57,031 bases of DNA from Candidatus Aphodovivens avistercoris (lineage in GTDB: Bacteria; Actinomycetota; Coriobacteriia; Coriobacteriales; Eggerthellaceae), in contig DVIW01000002.1 in assembly GCA_018710945.1 (NCBI GenBank), positions 1 to 57,031 on the forward strand. The letters are read 5' to 3'. The notes beneath the pieces were generated by a model. The model searched no databases. It was not told the origin of the DNA and saw nothing but the letters and a program-made list of their open reading frames with translations. Below are positions 16,624 through 26,606 of the stretch, one piece after another. The position numbers and the translations under genes were made by a program. Position 1 is the stretch's first letter, and every line of letters begins with the position of its first letter.

Positions 16624-17331
16624 ATGTTGAAGAAGAATGCTGCTGCGTCCTCGTGCGCTGCCGCTGGCGCGTCCGCGTCGGATGCCGCCGCGTCTGCGTC
16701 GCGCGTCGCCGCCGACGCGCCCGTCGCCGCAGGCGGTGCCGACCCGGTTGCCGCGTCCGCGTCGGCCTCGCGGCGTACGGCCCGCATTGCGCGCACGGGC
16801 ATGATCGCCGCCGTGTACGCGGCGGCCACGCTGGTGGCGCTGCTCGCGCTGCAGGGGTTGGCCTGGGGCCCGGTGCAGTTCCGTATCTCGGAGGCGGTGT
16901 GCGTGCTGGCCGTGCTCACCCCGGCGGCCGTCCCCGGCCTTACCGCAGGTTGCGCGCTGGCGAACCTTATCGCGCTGGCTGTGAACGGCGCGGGCGCGCT
17001 CGGCCTGCTGGACGTGGTGTTCGGCAGCCTTGCCACGTGTCTGGGCGCGCTGTGGTGCTGGAAGATGCGCAAGCGCCCGAAGCTGGCGCTGCTGGGGCCG
17101 GTCATCGCCAATGCCCTCATCGTACCGGCGTACCTGCCGCTCATGCTGCAGGGCATGGGCTTCTACACCATCCCCTTCACTTCCATCGCGCTGGATGGCG
17201 CCTATGTTCCCATGTACCTGTTCGGCCTGGTGGCAACGGGCATCGGCGAGGCGCTGGTGATGTATGTGCTGGGCCTGCCGCTGCTGGCGGCGCTGAAGCG
17301 CTCCGGCGTGGCGCAGCGCCTCTCGCGCTAA
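16624..17331 (+). CDS. queT: QueT-family queuosine-precursor transporter (ECF substrate-binding subunit)
   Basis: A 235-residue membrane protein. From residue 60 on it matches QueT: GMIAAVYAAATLVALL, then the family signature GPVQFRISEAVCVLAVLTP, helices with GCALANLIALAVNGAG, and a terminal helix. QueT proteins are S-components of ECF transporters for queuine precursors such as preQ0/preQ1. The first 58 residues are an unusual Ala/Ser-rich tail not expected in the family (usual length about 165). The start is supported by GGAGGAG seven bases upstream; the alternative, ATG at 16801, would remove the tail. ECF energising subunits are not in the window. Confidence 0.88.
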   Translation: MLKKNAAASSCAAAGASASDAAASASRVAADAPVAAGGADPVAASASASRRTARIARTGMIAAVYAAATLVALLALQGLAWGPVQFRISEAVCVLAVLTPAAVPGLTAGCALANLIALAVNGAGALGLLDVVFGSLATCLGALWCWKMRKRPKLALLGPVIANALIVPAYLPLMLQGMGFYTIPFTSIALDGAYVPMYLFGLVATGIGEALVMYVLGLPLLAALKRSGVAQRLSR

Positions 17332-17481
17332 CGCCGTTGGGGCCGCCGCCCGGCCGTCTGGGGCCGGCTGGCGGCTCAGCAGTCCGGCGGTCTGGCTTTC
17401 CGCTCGATTCCCCAGCCCGCCATCCGCCGGCCAAACGTGCCCGAGGTCGAAGCTGCAAACAGCAAAAACGGCGCCGCGGCC

Positions 17482-17510
17482 AGGCCCTTCCCTTACGAAG
17501 GGGAGGGTCT
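17482..17510 (+). other. Hairpin between queT and the RCC1 surface protein
   Basis: A 13-bp stem (AGGCCCTTCCCTT with AAGGGGAGGGTCT, two G-T pairs) and 3-base loop, 92 bases before the start of the next gene. No T-run, so a leader structure or weak terminator. Confidence 0.5.
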
Positions 17511-17601
17511 GCCAGTAGAATTCTTCCGATGAGTTGGCCTTGCGAAGCGCCATCCGCCCGGGACAGGCGGCAGCGCGCTTCGCCTGGTCGCCCCGGATGA
17601 A

Positions 17602-20600
17602 ATGAGAGCCGCGATGAAAAGCGTCCTGCCCCCCTCCTTGAGCGTTTCGGCCCGTAAGCATTTGGTGACAAAGGCGCTCTGCCTGATGCTGTCGGTCACG
17701 TTGGCCGTGGGGTTCGTTCCCGCAGCAGCCTTCGCCGACGATTCGACGGACTCCACCGCATCGACTGCCGCATCCGACGTGGCGGCTGCCGGTACGCCTG
17801 CCGAACCCTCCTTTGACGAAGGTTCGTCTGCGTTGAGCGCCTCGCCCGAAGCGGCTGCCCCTTCCGACGCATCCATCGAGCCCCGCGCCCTTTCGGCGGG
17901 CGAGCGCGCCGTCACCGAGCGCGTCGTGCAGGTGTCGTCCAGCGGAACGTCGTTCGCTGCTCTCACCGAATCGGGCGTCGTCTACACCTGGGGCGACAAC
18001 AAGCTCGGGCAATGCGGTGCCGGAACGGACGTGGATTGGGTGAACGACCCGCAGGCGGTGCTTGACGACGTGAAGCAGCTCACCGGCGGCGGCGACGGCT
18101 CGTTCGCGGCGGTCAAAAACGACGGTTCGCTGTACGTGTGGGGAATGAACCTCAATGGGCAGCTGGGCACCGGCGATACCGCCTCGGTCTACCAGCCCCG
18201 GAAGGTGATGGACAACGTTGGCGTTGCGGACATGGGCGCGCATGGCTTGGCGATCACGACCGACGGCTGGCTGTACGTAAGCGGCACCCAGGAGGCAACG
18301 GGCATTCCTTCGGGGCACTCGTTCCAGCAATTGGCCGATTACGATTTCGTCTCGGCGGTAAGCTGCATCGACGGAATCCTTGCGATCATGCCCGATGGCA
18401 CGCTGTGGTCGTGCGGCTCGAACGCTCACGGCCTGCTGATGGGCGATGAAGGCGCGCACGATGCGTTTGAGCAGGTGCTGCCCAGCATACGCGTCTCGCG
18501 CGTGGCCACCGACGGCTCGACGGTGGGCATCGTGGGCACGGACGGCCGCGCATGGATGTGGGGGCTCAACGACCGCGGCCAGATGGGCAACGGCACCTCG
18601 TACAACGCGAACACCAGCGATGAGTGGGTCACCACGCCCGCCGAGCTGGGTCTGATGGACGTCGTCGACCTCTCGGTGGGCGACGGGAGCGTGGCCGCCG
18701 TGAGTCAGGGCGGCGTGCTGTACACCTGGGGCGCGGGCGATTCCGGGCAGTTGGGCACCGGATCGCAGTCCGACCAGCTCTGGCCGAGCTTGGCGCAAGA
18801 GAACGTGTCGTCCGCGGAGATGGGCTTGGGCTCGCTGGCGTTCATCAAGAAGAACGGATCGCTGTGGGTGAGCGGCGTCACCCAGCGCACCGACATGAGC
18901 TGGATCGTCTCTACCCCCGTCCAGATGCTCACGGCCATCTACGACACCGTCGTCATCGACGGCCCCAACACGCCCACCGGAAGCGGCTTCAAGCTGGGAA
19001 CCTCCGTCAGCTTCGGCATTCCCGACAGCGTTCCGCTCATCGGCGGCGGCAGCGTGGATCTGGGACTCGACTTCGTTCCCGTGCAGTTCGAGCGCGAGGG
19101 CAACACCTTCCGCATCGGCATCGGCACCAACGACGTGGGCGAGCTTGTGGATTCGGGCGGCTGGACCTCGTTCAAGAAGTTCGTGGAAACGCAGAAGCAA
19201 TCGCTGGTGACCGGGTTCAGCGGCCTCGATCTGGCGAAAACCTACGATACCGTGGTGACGCAGGGCTTCAAGGCCGCGCCGAAGCTGAGCGTGTGGGGCT
19301 ACGCGGAAGGCACCATGAACAGCTCGGGCGTGACGTCGGTGTCAGGCAAGATCTCCTTTGGGATGAGCGTCAAAGGGACGCAGGAGTGGCAGGCCGTCCT
19401 TGTGGTGGTTCCCGTCGTGGTGACGTTCTCGGCCGAGGTGGGGCTGAACGCCACGGCGAAGGTGGGCTTCGACTTCCCGCAAAGCGAGGTGTACCTGAGC
19501 GGCGATGTGGAGCTGACGTTGCCGAAGATGAAGCTCACGGGCGGAGCGGGCATCGCGTGGGTTGCGGACATCGGCGTGTACGGGTCGGCGAAGAACGCGG
19601 TGACGGTGCACGCTGCAACGAACAGCGGCAACAACCGCGTCGAGGCGTCGCTGGAGGGCGAGCTGGGCGCACGGGCGCGAGCCCTGTTCTTCGAGTACGA
19701 GAAGCCGTTCCTTCAGGGAACGTGGACGTACTACTCCGGCACGCCGTCGCGGGCGCGCGCAGCGAACGCCTTGTCCGCTGCCAGCTCCGATGCGTCGGGC
19801 CAGGGGGCGTCCGAAGGCTGGTTCGGCATCAACCGCGTGTCGTCGTCGGCGTGGAACGGCGGGAGCGAGCCCGCTGCGGCGGCGATGGCGGCCAATGCGG
19901 AAAACGTGAACGGCAGGAGCGCGGCGCTTTCGTCCGCCATGCTGGAAACGCTGCAATCTTCCGTGTACAGCGGCACCGATCCGCAGCTGGTGCAGACCGA
20001 GTCCGGGGCGAAGGTGATGGTGCTCACCCAGGACGTGCCGGACAGGTCGGAGGGCAACCACACTGCCGTTGCGTATTCGGTCTACGACGAGGCAAGCGGA
20101 TGGTCGGAGCCCGTCATCGTGGACGACGACAAGACCGCCGACTTCGAGCCGTCGGTCGCCGTCGATGGCGAAAACGTGTGGATAGCCTGGAGCAACGCGT
20201 CGAGGGAATTCTCGCCCGAGGAAGTGGCCGCCGCCGACTTCCCGCAAACGCTTGCGTCCTCATGCGACATCGTGTGCGCCAAGCTGGACGCGGCGTCGGG
20301 GCAGGTCGATCTTCATCAGGTGACCGATGACGAAGCTTACGACGCCGACGCGAGCGTCGCCGTGGTGGATGGCGCGCCGCAGGTGGCGTGGATCTCGAAT
20401 GCCGACGGCACGCCGTTCGAGTTGAGCGGGCAGAACGCGGTCATGCTGGCGCGCGTCGATGCCGATGCGCCCGATGCCCAGGAGGTGTACCGCAGCGACG
20501 TTCCCGTGACGGCGGTGGCGGCAGGCGCCCTTGGCGGCCAGGTCGCCGTGGCGTTCGTGGTCGACGATCAGGACGAGGATGCCGAGGCGGGCTCCGGCAC

Positions 20601-22602
20601 GCTGATGCTCAAGCAGGGCGCTGCCAACTGCGTGGCGGTGGCCTCTGGCGTGGCGAGCCCCGTTTTCTCTACGGTGCGGGAAGCCGAGACGCTTCTGTGG
20701 TACGCACAAGGAGAAGAGGGCGGCAGTTTGCGTGCGCTGACCGAGGCGGATGGCAAGCCGTTCGATCTTATCGGAGAAAGCGCGTCGTTCACCGCCGACT
20801 ACGCGCTCACCGATGCCGGAGCGGCGGGCCAGCTGGTGCTCTGCTCCATTGACAAGGCCGATGCGGCTCTTGATCCCGCTGACGCGCAGGACGCCCCCGA
20901 CGGCGCCGATGTCGTAGCGTACCTGGTGGAAGACGATGGGGTGACAGGTCCCGCTCTTCTGACGGATGCGGAAGGGTACGCCTCCGACGCCGTGGGCGTG
21001 GCGGACGATGACGGATGGACGGTGGCGCTGCTGCGTTCCGACGTGCAGGTGGATTCCGATGCCGGCCGCGTCTTGCAGGACGCCGACCTGTGCACGCTGG
21101 AGGTCGCCCCTTCGGCGCAGATCTCCATCGTTGATGCCGTCCCTGTGGATGAAGAATATATTGGCGGCGGGTTCTCCGTCACGGTGAAGAACACCGGCCT
21201 TGCGTCTGGCGGCGGTGGAGAGTTGGAGCTGTACCGCGAAGACGAAGACGGGCACGTGGGTTGGCTTGACGACGATTTGCCGACGCTCGCTCCTGGCGAA
21301 AGCGCCGTGGTGGAGGTGCCTCTGTATTACGGCGACTCAGACGCATTGGGCAAAACCTACACCTTCGTAGCTGAACCCGAACAGGGCTCAGGCTCGGAGC
21401 TGTCCATCACGGCGGGCGCGACGAACGTGTCGCTCTCTCGGGTGAACTACACGCCCAGCGAAACCGGCTACGGGCAGCTGTTCGTCGAGGCGTACAACGA
21501 CGGTTCGTACCGCACGGACATGACGGTGCGCCTGCGTGCGAACAACGCCGATGGCGAGGTGCTGCTGGAGCGCGCCTCGGACGCACCCGTCGAGTTTCGG
21601 CGCTCTTATTCCTTCAGCCTTACGGGCGACGAGCTGAAGGAGATCGAGGAATCGGGAGCCGAAGCGCTGTACGTTGAGGTGTCGTGCGATCTGCCCGAGG
21701 CGTACCTGACGGACAACTCCACGACGGTCTACATCGGCGATGATGTGCTGGGGACTCTCGACCACCTGCGAGCCGAGCTGGCGACCACTACCTACGACGT
21801 CAACGAAGGGTTCGACCCCGCCCGCGACATGGTGCTGAAAGCCGTGTACGAGGACGGCGCGGAAAAGGTGCTGGCTCCGGGCGAGTACACCACCAATCTA
21901 GGCGAGCTTGACCTGACGGTTCCGGGCGAAAACACCGTGGTCGTATCCTACGAGGAAGTGGGCATTGCCCGCAGCGTTGAGGTTCCCATCACGATGGCAG
22001 GCGAGCTTTCCACCCAGACGTTCACGCTCTCATTCGATGCGCAGGGCGGAAGCGCCGTGCCGTCGCAGGAGGTGGTTGCGGGCTCCGCCCCTTCGCGTCC
22101 GGCCGATCCTGCGCGCGAAGGCTATGTGTTCACCGGCTGGTTTTCTGACGCGGACTGTACGCAGCCCTTCGACTTCGCTGCACCGCTTAACTCGGATGCT
22201 ACGGCGTATGCCGGCTGGGAGGCGGACGAACAGCCGCCTGTCGGGCCGGGCACCGACCCGGATCCCGACCCTGATCCCGATAGCCCGGGAGGGGGCGACC
22301 CCGACCCGGGAACGGATCCCGACAATCCTGACGGCGGCGACTCCGACCCCGAAACTCCCGGCGGGGACACCGGTGAAGGCGGCGGCTCCGACGCTGGCGA
22401 TGGCGGCGGTTCGGAAGGCGAAGGCGGTGCGAGCGGTTCTGGGGTCTCGGGTGAAAGCGACTCTGCCGAAGGCTCCGGATCCGACGCAGGGCTCAAGAAC
22501 GTTGGCGACGGCCTGGGCTTTGCTGCGGGGATGGCAGCGCTTTCGGCTGTTTTCGCAGGTGCGGTGGCGGTTGCGGCCCTTCGCAGAAGAGACGTGCGCT
22601 AA
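17602..22602 (+). CDS. Large secreted RCC1-repeat surface protein
   Basis: A 1666-residue protein. Signal peptide 1-45 (ends AAAFADD). Residues about 110-450 carry RCC1-type beta-propeller repeats (VYTWGDNKLGQCG, LYVWGMNLNGQLGTGD, AWMWGLNDRGQMGNGT, LYTWGAGDSGQLGTG). A beta-rich middle follows, then CARDB-like and bacterial Ig-like segments (near 1400-1470), one Listeria-Bacteroides repeat (FDAQGGSAVP ... GYVFTGWF), a D/P/G/S-rich wall-spanning region (about 1545-1625) and a C-terminal helix with RRRDVR. No LPXTG is present; LKNVGDG precedes the helix where a sorting motif would sit. Probably adhesion or surface binding; ligand unknown. The start is 17602 or ATG 17614. Confidence 0.85.
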   Translation: MRAAMKSVLPPSLSVSARKHLVTKALCLMLSVTLAVGFVPAAAFADDSTDSTASTAASDVAAAGTPAEPSFDEGSSALSASPEAAAPSDASIEPRALSAGERAVTERVVQVSSSGTSFAALTESGVVYTWGDNKLGQCGAGTDVDWVNDPQAVLDDVKQLTGGGDGSFAAVKNDGSLYVWGMNLNGQLGTGDTASVYQPRKVMDNVGVADMGAHGLAITTDGWLYVSGTQEATGIPSGHSFQQLADYDFVSAVSCIDGILAIMPDGTLWSCGSNAHGLLMGDEGAHDAFEQVLPSIRVSRVATDGSTVGIVGTDGRAWMWGLNDRGQMGNGTSYNANTSDEWVTTPAELGLMDVVDLSVGDGSVAAVSQGGVLYTWGAGDSGQLGTGSQSDQLWPSLAQENVSSAEMGLGSLAFIKKNGSLWVSGVTQRTDMSWIVSTPVQMLTAIYDTVVIDGPNTPTGSGFKLGTSVSFGIPDSVPLIGGGSVDLGLDFVPVQFEREGNTFRIGIGTNDVGELVDSGGWTSFKKFVETQKQSLVTGFSGLDLAKTYDTVVTQGFKAAPKLSVWGYAEGTMNSSGVTSVSGKISFGMSVKGTQEWQAVLVVVPVVVTFSAEVGLNATAKVGFDFPQSEVYLSGDVELTLPKMKLTGGAGIAWVADIGVYGSAKNAVTVHAATNSGNNRVEASLEGELGARARALFFEYEKPFLQGTWTYYSGTPSRARAANALSAASSDASGQGASEGWFGINRVSSSAWNGGSEPAAAAMAANAENVNGRSAALSSAMLETLQSSVYSGTDPQLVQTESGAKVMVLTQDVPDRSEGNHTAVAYSVYDEASGWSEPVIVDDDKTADFEPSVAVDGENVWIAWSNASREFSPEEVAAADFPQTLASSCDIVCAKLDAASGQVDLHQVTDDEAYDADASVAVVDGAPQVAWISNADGTPFELSGQNAVMLARVDADAPDAQEVYRSDVPVTAVAAGALGGQVAVAFVVDDQDEDAEAGSGTLMLKQGAANCVAVASGVASPVFSTVREAETLLWYAQGEEGGSLRALTEADGKPFDLIGESASFTADYALTDAGAAGQLVLCSIDKADAALDPADAQDAPDGADVVAYLVEDDGVTGPALLTDAEGYASDAVGVADDDGWTVALLRSDVQVDSDAGRVLQDADLCTLEVAPSAQISIVDAVPVDEEYIGGGFSVTVKNTGLASGGGGELELYREDEDGHVGWLDDDLPTLAPGESAVVEVPLYYGDSDALGKTYTFVAEPEQGSGSELSITAGATNVSLSRVNYTPSETGYGQLFVEAYNDGSYRTDMTVRLRANNADGEVLLERASDAPVEFRRSYSFSLTGDELKEIEESGAEALYVEVSCDLPEAYLTDNSTTVYIGDDVLGTLDHLRAELATTTYDVNEGFDPARDMVLKAVYEDGAEKVLAPGEYTTNLGELDLTVPGENTVVVSYEEVGIARSVEVPITMAGELSTQTFTLSFDAQGGSAVPSQEVVAGSAPSRPADPAREGYVFTGWFSDADCTQPFDFAAPLNSDATAYAGWEADEQPPVGPGTDPDPDPDPDSPGGGDPDPGTDPDNPDGGDSDPETPGGDTGEGGGSDAGDGGGSEGEGGASGSGVSGESDSAEGSGSDAGLKNVGDGLGFAAGMAALSAVFAGAVAVAALRRRDVR

Positions 22603-22616
22603 AAGGGGCGATTCTT

Positions 22617-22646
22617 GGGTCCGGCGCTCATCCGAGCGCCGGACCC
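22617..22646 (+). terminator. Terminator of the surface-protein gene
   Basis: A perfect 13-bp stem (GGGTCCGGCGCTC with GAGCGCCGGACCC), 4-base loop, 15 bases after the stop. No T-run follows. Confidence 0.7.
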
Positions 22647-22921
22647 CGTGCTCCCATATATCCGCCGCCCCATCCGCCCGGCGCCTCTCGCGCTAGCGAC
22701 ATCGGGCGTCCGCCCTGCCCGCCTAGACCCGCCCCCACCCGTCCGGTCGGCACCTCGCGCGTCTCTTGCCCGCGCCGCCTCGCGCTGTTGTTTCGGTGCG
22801 GGGGCGGCGGGGTTGTTGATAAACCGTTACAATGGATAATCGCCGAAAAGCGCGCCGCCCGCTGCCGCGAAAGGCCGCCCGCCGCGCTTTTCGAGATCCG
22901 TTCCCGTGACGAAGGAAGCGC
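22647..22921 (+). other. Upstream region of the glycosyltransferase gene
   Basis: C-rich then A+T-richer near the end, with a -10-like TACAAT at 22828-22833. No gene is seen. Confidence 0.4.
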
Positions 22922-24220
22922 ATGAATCCCGTCATCATCGTTCCCACGTTCGTTTCCGCCCGCCGGCGAGGCGCCGGCAGCGGCGTGCTGACCACCTACG
23001 ACCACATGACCCCGCTCTCGCAGCCCGGCGAGCTGCCGCGGTTTCTGGAGTCGCTTGCCGGCGTGCAGGGCGTGGGGCAGATCATCCTGCTGGTGGCAAG
23101 CGAGCCGTCCATCGAGGACCAGGCGAACGAGAAGGTGCAGCAGGTGGCCGCGCAGTTTCCGCAGCTGTCCATCGCCGTGATGGGCGCGCCCGATCAGGCG
23201 CTGCTGCAGCAGCGCCTGGAGCAGCTGGGCATGGGCAGGCTCAACAAGGAGATCGGCCTTGCCGGCTACGGCGCTATCCGCAACTTCGGTCTGGCCATCG
23301 CCAACGTGCTGGGCTTCGACGCCGTGGTGTTCCTGGACGACGACGAGGTCATCGACGACCCCGACTTTCTGCGCAAGGCCATGTACGGCCTGGGCAAGCT
23401 CACGAAGAAGGGCATTCCCATTCTGGTGAAGACGGGCTACTACTTCAACTCCGAGGGCTCGTTCCTCTCGAAGAGCCAGGACAAGTGGTACAACCGCTTC
23501 TGGCAGCAAGGCAAGGCATTCAACGCGTGGATCTCGAAGGCCATGCGCGGCCCCAGGCTCTCGCGCAGCAACCATGTGTGCGGCGGCTGCCTGGCCATGC
23601 ACAAAGAGGCGTTCAAGCGCCTGTCGTTCGACCCGTGGATCGCGCGCGGCGAGGACCTGGACTACCTGCTGAACCTGCGCATGTACGGCTCGGACATCTG
23701 GTTCGACAACCATTGGAACCTGCACCACCTGCCGCCCGAGACCGAAAGCGAGGGCACGCGCTTCCGCCAGGACATCTTCCGCTGGCTCTACGAGTACCGC
23801 AAGATGGAGTACAGCCGCACGCAGATCGACCTCATGCAGGTGCGCGCGTCGTCGCTGGAGCCGTATCCGGGGCCGTTCCTCCAGCCGGGCATCCGCCGGC
23901 GCATTCGCCTGACGGCGCTTCTGCGCAGCTTCGCGCGTCCCGACAAGAAGGCGTACCGGAAGGCGGCGAAGGCGGCAACCGGCGAGGCGGCCACCTATGC
24001 CGAGCGCAACTGCTCGAAGTACTTCGAGTTCCAGTTCGTCTGGCCCGAGGTGATGGCGCGCCTCGAGAACGACCAGGCGCTGCGCTCCGCGCTCATCCAA
24101 TCGGTCACGCAGCGCTACGCCGAGGTCGAAGCGCCGCGCCGCGAGGGGCGCATTGCCGCGCAGGCCGCCGGCATCGACCCGGGCATGACCGGGGAAATCC
24201 AGCTGAACGTCGCGGAATAG
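22922..24220 (+). CDS. GT-A type glycosyltransferase
   Basis: A 432-residue cytoplasmic protein. The N-terminus MNPVIIVPTFVSARR is the first strand of a GT-A (family 2-like) fold. A DXD-type metal/nucleotide-sugar motif lies in VVFLDDDEVIDDPDF, and CGGCLAMHKEAFKRLSFDPW with RGEDLDYLLNLRMYG supplies the acceptor-side acidic residues (EDLD). No membrane helix is evident. The C-terminal 120 residues are helical and basic. Acceptor and donor sugar cannot be told. No other sugar genes lie nearby; the large surface protein upstream is a conceivable target but there is no direct evidence. ATG at 22922 is preceded by GAAGGA. Confidence 0.8.
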   Translation: MNPVIIVPTFVSARRRGAGSGVLTTYDHMTPLSQPGELPRFLESLAGVQGVGQIILLVASEPSIEDQANEKVQQVAAQFPQLSIAVMGAPDQALLQQRLEQLGMGRLNKEIGLAGYGAIRNFGLAIANVLGFDAVVFLDDDEVIDDPDFLRKAMYGLGKLTKKGIPILVKTGYYFNSEGSFLSKSQDKWYNRFWQQGKAFNAWISKAMRGPRLSRSNHVCGGCLAMHKEAFKRLSFDPWIARGEDLDYLLNLRMYGSDIWFDNHWNLHHLPPETESEGTRFRQDIFRWLYEYRKMEYSRTQIDLMQVRASSLEPYPGPFLQPGIRRRIRLTALLRSFARPDKKAYRKAAKAATGEAATYAERNCSKYFEFQFVWPEVMARLENDQALRSALIQSVTQRYAEVEAPRREGRIAAQAAGIDPGMTGEIQLNVAE

Positions 24221-24349
24221 GGGGCGGGACGCTCTGCGCCTGCCGCGCCCTGCCGGCCCGCCGTCCGGTTCCGCTCGCGTAAGCGCCGTTGCCTTCGCCT
24301 GCGCCACGTGTAAGATGGGGAAGGCGAAAACGACGGAAAGGACGGATGC

Positions 24350-25210
24350 GTGGAAGCGGTGGAAGTGCTGGCGACTTTCGGGGCGCCGGCGGCGGTGGGC
24401 CTGTTCATAGGCGTTCTTTCGGGCCTTTTGGGAATCGGCGGCGGCACCATCATGGTGCCCGTGTTCCGCCTGGGCTTCGGGCTGAGCCCGCTTCTGTCCA
24501 CGGCCACCTCGCTGTTCACCATCATCCCCACGTCCATATCCGGCGCGGTGTCGCACCTGAAAGGGAAGACCTGCGTGCCTTCCCTGGGCCTGGCTATGGG
24601 CCTGGGCGGCGCCGTCACCTCGCCGATCGGCGTGTGGCTGGCCAGCCTGTCGCCGTCGTGGCTGGTGATGCTGGGCGCCGCGCTGTGCATCGGCTATTCG
24701 GCCGTGAACATGCTAGGGAAAGCTATTAAGGTTTCGCCGAAACCGTCCAAGCAGGATGGCGTTGCGAACGGAGCGGAGGGGGGAGAGGCCCCCGAAGCCG
24801 CAGACCCCGCCGCCCCTGCCGCGCCGAAGCTCACGAGGAAGCAGCTGGTCATCGGGGCGTGCATCGGGCTGGGCGCGGGGCTGGCGTCGGGGTACGTGGG
24901 CCTGGGCGGCGGCTTCATCATGGTGCCGCTCATGCTGTCGTTCGTGGGCATTCCCATGAAACTGGCATCGGGCACTTCCCTCATCGCCGTGCTGCTGCTG
25001 GCCATTCCCGGCACCGTCGAGAACGGCCTGGCCGGCAACATCGACTACGTGGTGGGGCTGTCGGTGGCCGTGGGCTCCATCCCCGGCGCCATCATCGGCG
25101 CGCGGCTGGTGTCGATGGTGCCCGAGCGCGCGCTGCGCTTCGTGTTCGGCGGCTTCCTCATCGTGGCGGCGGTCGTGTTGTTCTTGAACGAGTTCGGTAT
25201 ACTGGGCTAA
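24350..25210 (+). CDS. TauE/SafE-family permease
   Basis: A 286-residue membrane protein with eight predicted helices in two homologous halves. Each half starts with a glycine-rich signature: GVLSGLLGIGGGTIMVP and ASGYVGLGGGFIMVPLML. The halves are joined by a hydrophilic Ala/Pro-rich linker (about 125-160). The family exports or imports small sulfur or organic anions (sulfite, sulfoacetate, taurine-related); the substrate here is unknown. The GTG start at 24350 lies seven bases after AAAGGA. The gene's last bases contain a TATACT promoter for the next gene. Confidence 0.85.
   Translation: MEAVEVLATFGAPAAVGLFIGVLSGLLGIGGGTIMVPVFRLGFGLSPLLSTATSLFTIIPTSISGAVSHLKGKTCVPSLGLAMGLGGAVTSPIGVWLASLSPSWLVMLGAALCIGYSAVNMLGKAIKVSPKPSKQDGVANGAEGGEAPEAADPAAPAAPKLTRKQLVIGACIGLGAGLASGYVGLGGGFIMVPLMLSFVGIPMKLASGTSLIAVLLLAIPGTVENGLAGNIDYVVGLSVAVGSIPGAIIGARLVSMVPERALRFVFGGFLIVAAVVLFLNEFGILG
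25198..25203 (+). promoter_or_regulatory. -10 box for the LytS-like kinase inside the end of the permease gene
   Basis: TATACT followed by GGG, 57 bases before the kinase start. Same TATACTGG pattern as at 33044 and 48061. Confidence 0.5.
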
Positions 25211-25259
25211 ACGTCCGCTCCGCCGGCTGGCGAAGCCGCGGGGGAAGAAAGGGGTGTCC

Positions 25260-26606
25260 ATGCCCGCCAAAGTCAACGACGAGCGCTCGCGCATGCCGCG
25301 GTTCTTCAACCTGGAAATGCTCATGTTCACGCTGGTGGTGCTGTCCGGCATGGTGCTGGTGTGGACGCTGGCGTCGCCGCACTACAGCATCGTGGTGACG
25401 GCCGTTTCCGGCGCCGTGTTCACGCTGTCGCTGGTGGTGGTCATCCGTCTGGTCATGGACCCCGATTCGGTGCGCGCGCGCCAGTCGGACTCGATGCTGC
25501 GGCTTGCCAGTCAGACGCTCGACTGCATGAAGGACGGCATGACCAGCGAAGCCGCGCAGACCATCTGCTCGCTGCTTCTGCCCTCTACCGCCGGCATCGC
25601 CGTCGCCATCACCGACCGCCAGTGCATCTTGGGCTACGCCGGCTTCCTTGAGGCCGAAAACCCCTCCGGCAGCATCATCCGCACGCACGCCACCTTCGCC
25701 ACCATCGCCGACGGCAAGCTGCGCATCCTGCGCACGCCGGAAGACATCGGCTTCCAGCCCGGCTCCACCATCCAGGCCGCCATCATCGTGCCGCTGGTGG
25801 TGAGCGACCGCATCGAGGGCACGCTGAAGTTCTACTACCGCCATGCGCGCGACATCAGCGAGACGCAGAAGTCCATCGCCGAGGGCTTCGGGCAGCTGCT
25901 GTCCACGCAGATGGCCGCCTCGGCGCTGGAGGTGCAGACGAAGCTGGCCGCCAGCATGGAGTTGAAGGCGCTGCAGAGCCAGATCAACCCGCACTTCCTG
26001 TTCAACACCATCAACACCATCGCCTCGCTGGTGCGCACCGATCCCGCCCGCGCGCGCGTGCTGCTGCGCGAGTTCGCCGTGTTCTACCGCCGCACGCTGG
26101 AGGACTCCGCCGACCTCATCGTGTTCGAGCGCGAGATGGAGCAGACGCGGCGTTACTTCACCTTCGAGATAGCCCGTTTCGGCGCGGACCGCGTGGAGCT
26201 GCGCGAGAGCATCGACGAGCGCGTGGGGCAGATGCTCGTGCCGCCGTTCCTCATCCAGCCGCTGGTGGAGAACGCGGTGCGCCACGCCATGCCGGCGGAG
26301 GGCAAGCTCATCATCACGGTGTCGGGCCGCATCGAGGGCGACGACATCCTCATCCGCGTGACCGATGACGGCGTGGGCATGACCGAGGAAGCGCGGCGGA
26401 ACATCCTGCATCCCGCGTCGGGCAAGGGCATGGGCATCGCGGTGAAGAACGTGCACGACCGCCTGGTGGGCTACTTCGGCCAGGGCTCGCGCATGGAGGT
26501 GGAAAGCGAGCTGGGGCAGGGCACCCGCGTGACGCTGCTGCTGAAAGACGGCCTCGCCCGCCAGGATGAGATGGCGCGCGAGCTGGCGCAGGGGCTGGTC
26601 GGCTAG
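25260..26606 (+). CDS. LytS/YehU-type sensor histidine kinase, orphan
   Basis: A 448-residue protein. Two N-terminal membrane helices (about 18-62), a GAF-like sensor domain (about 85-210), then a His_kinase segment with the phospho-acceptor in LQSQINPHFLFNTINTI and a C-terminal ATPase domain (LVENAVRHA, DDGVGMTE, GKGMGIAVKNV). This family usually pairs with a LytTR response regulator, but none lies next to it. ATG at 25260 is chosen because AAAGGGG is five bases upstream; GTG at 25254 overlaps that site. The stop overlaps tail-to-tail with the VanS-like gene (shared CTAG). Confidence 0.88.
   Translation: MPAKVNDERSRMPRFFNLEMLMFTLVVLSGMVLVWTLASPHYSIVVTAVSGAVFTLSLVVVIRLVMDPDSVRARQSDSMLRLASQTLDCMKDGMTSEAAQTICSLLLPSTAGIAVAITDRQCILGYAGFLEAENPSGSIIRTHATFATIADGKLRILRTPEDIGFQPGSTIQAAIIVPLVVSDRIEGTLKFYYRHARDISETQKSIAEGFGQLLSTQMAASALEVQTKLAASMELKALQSQINPHFLFNTINTIASLVRTDPARARVLLREFAVFYRRTLEDSADLIVFEREMEQTRRYFTFEIARFGADRVELRESIDERVGQMLVPPFLIQPLVENAVRHAMPAEGKLIITVSGRIEGDDILIRVTDDGVGMTEEARRNILHPASGKGMGIAVKNVHDRLVGYFGQGSRMEVESELGQGTRVTLLLKDGLARQDEMARELAQGLVG

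Noticed and set aside
16582..19200. Minus-strand frame of about 870 codons across queT and the surface-protein gene
   Set aside because: It spans two well-supported genes and the intergenic region, and has shadow-type composition.
22480..22602. LPXTG sortase signal in the RCC1 surface protein
   Set aside because: No LPXTG; only LKNVGDG stands before the terminal helix.
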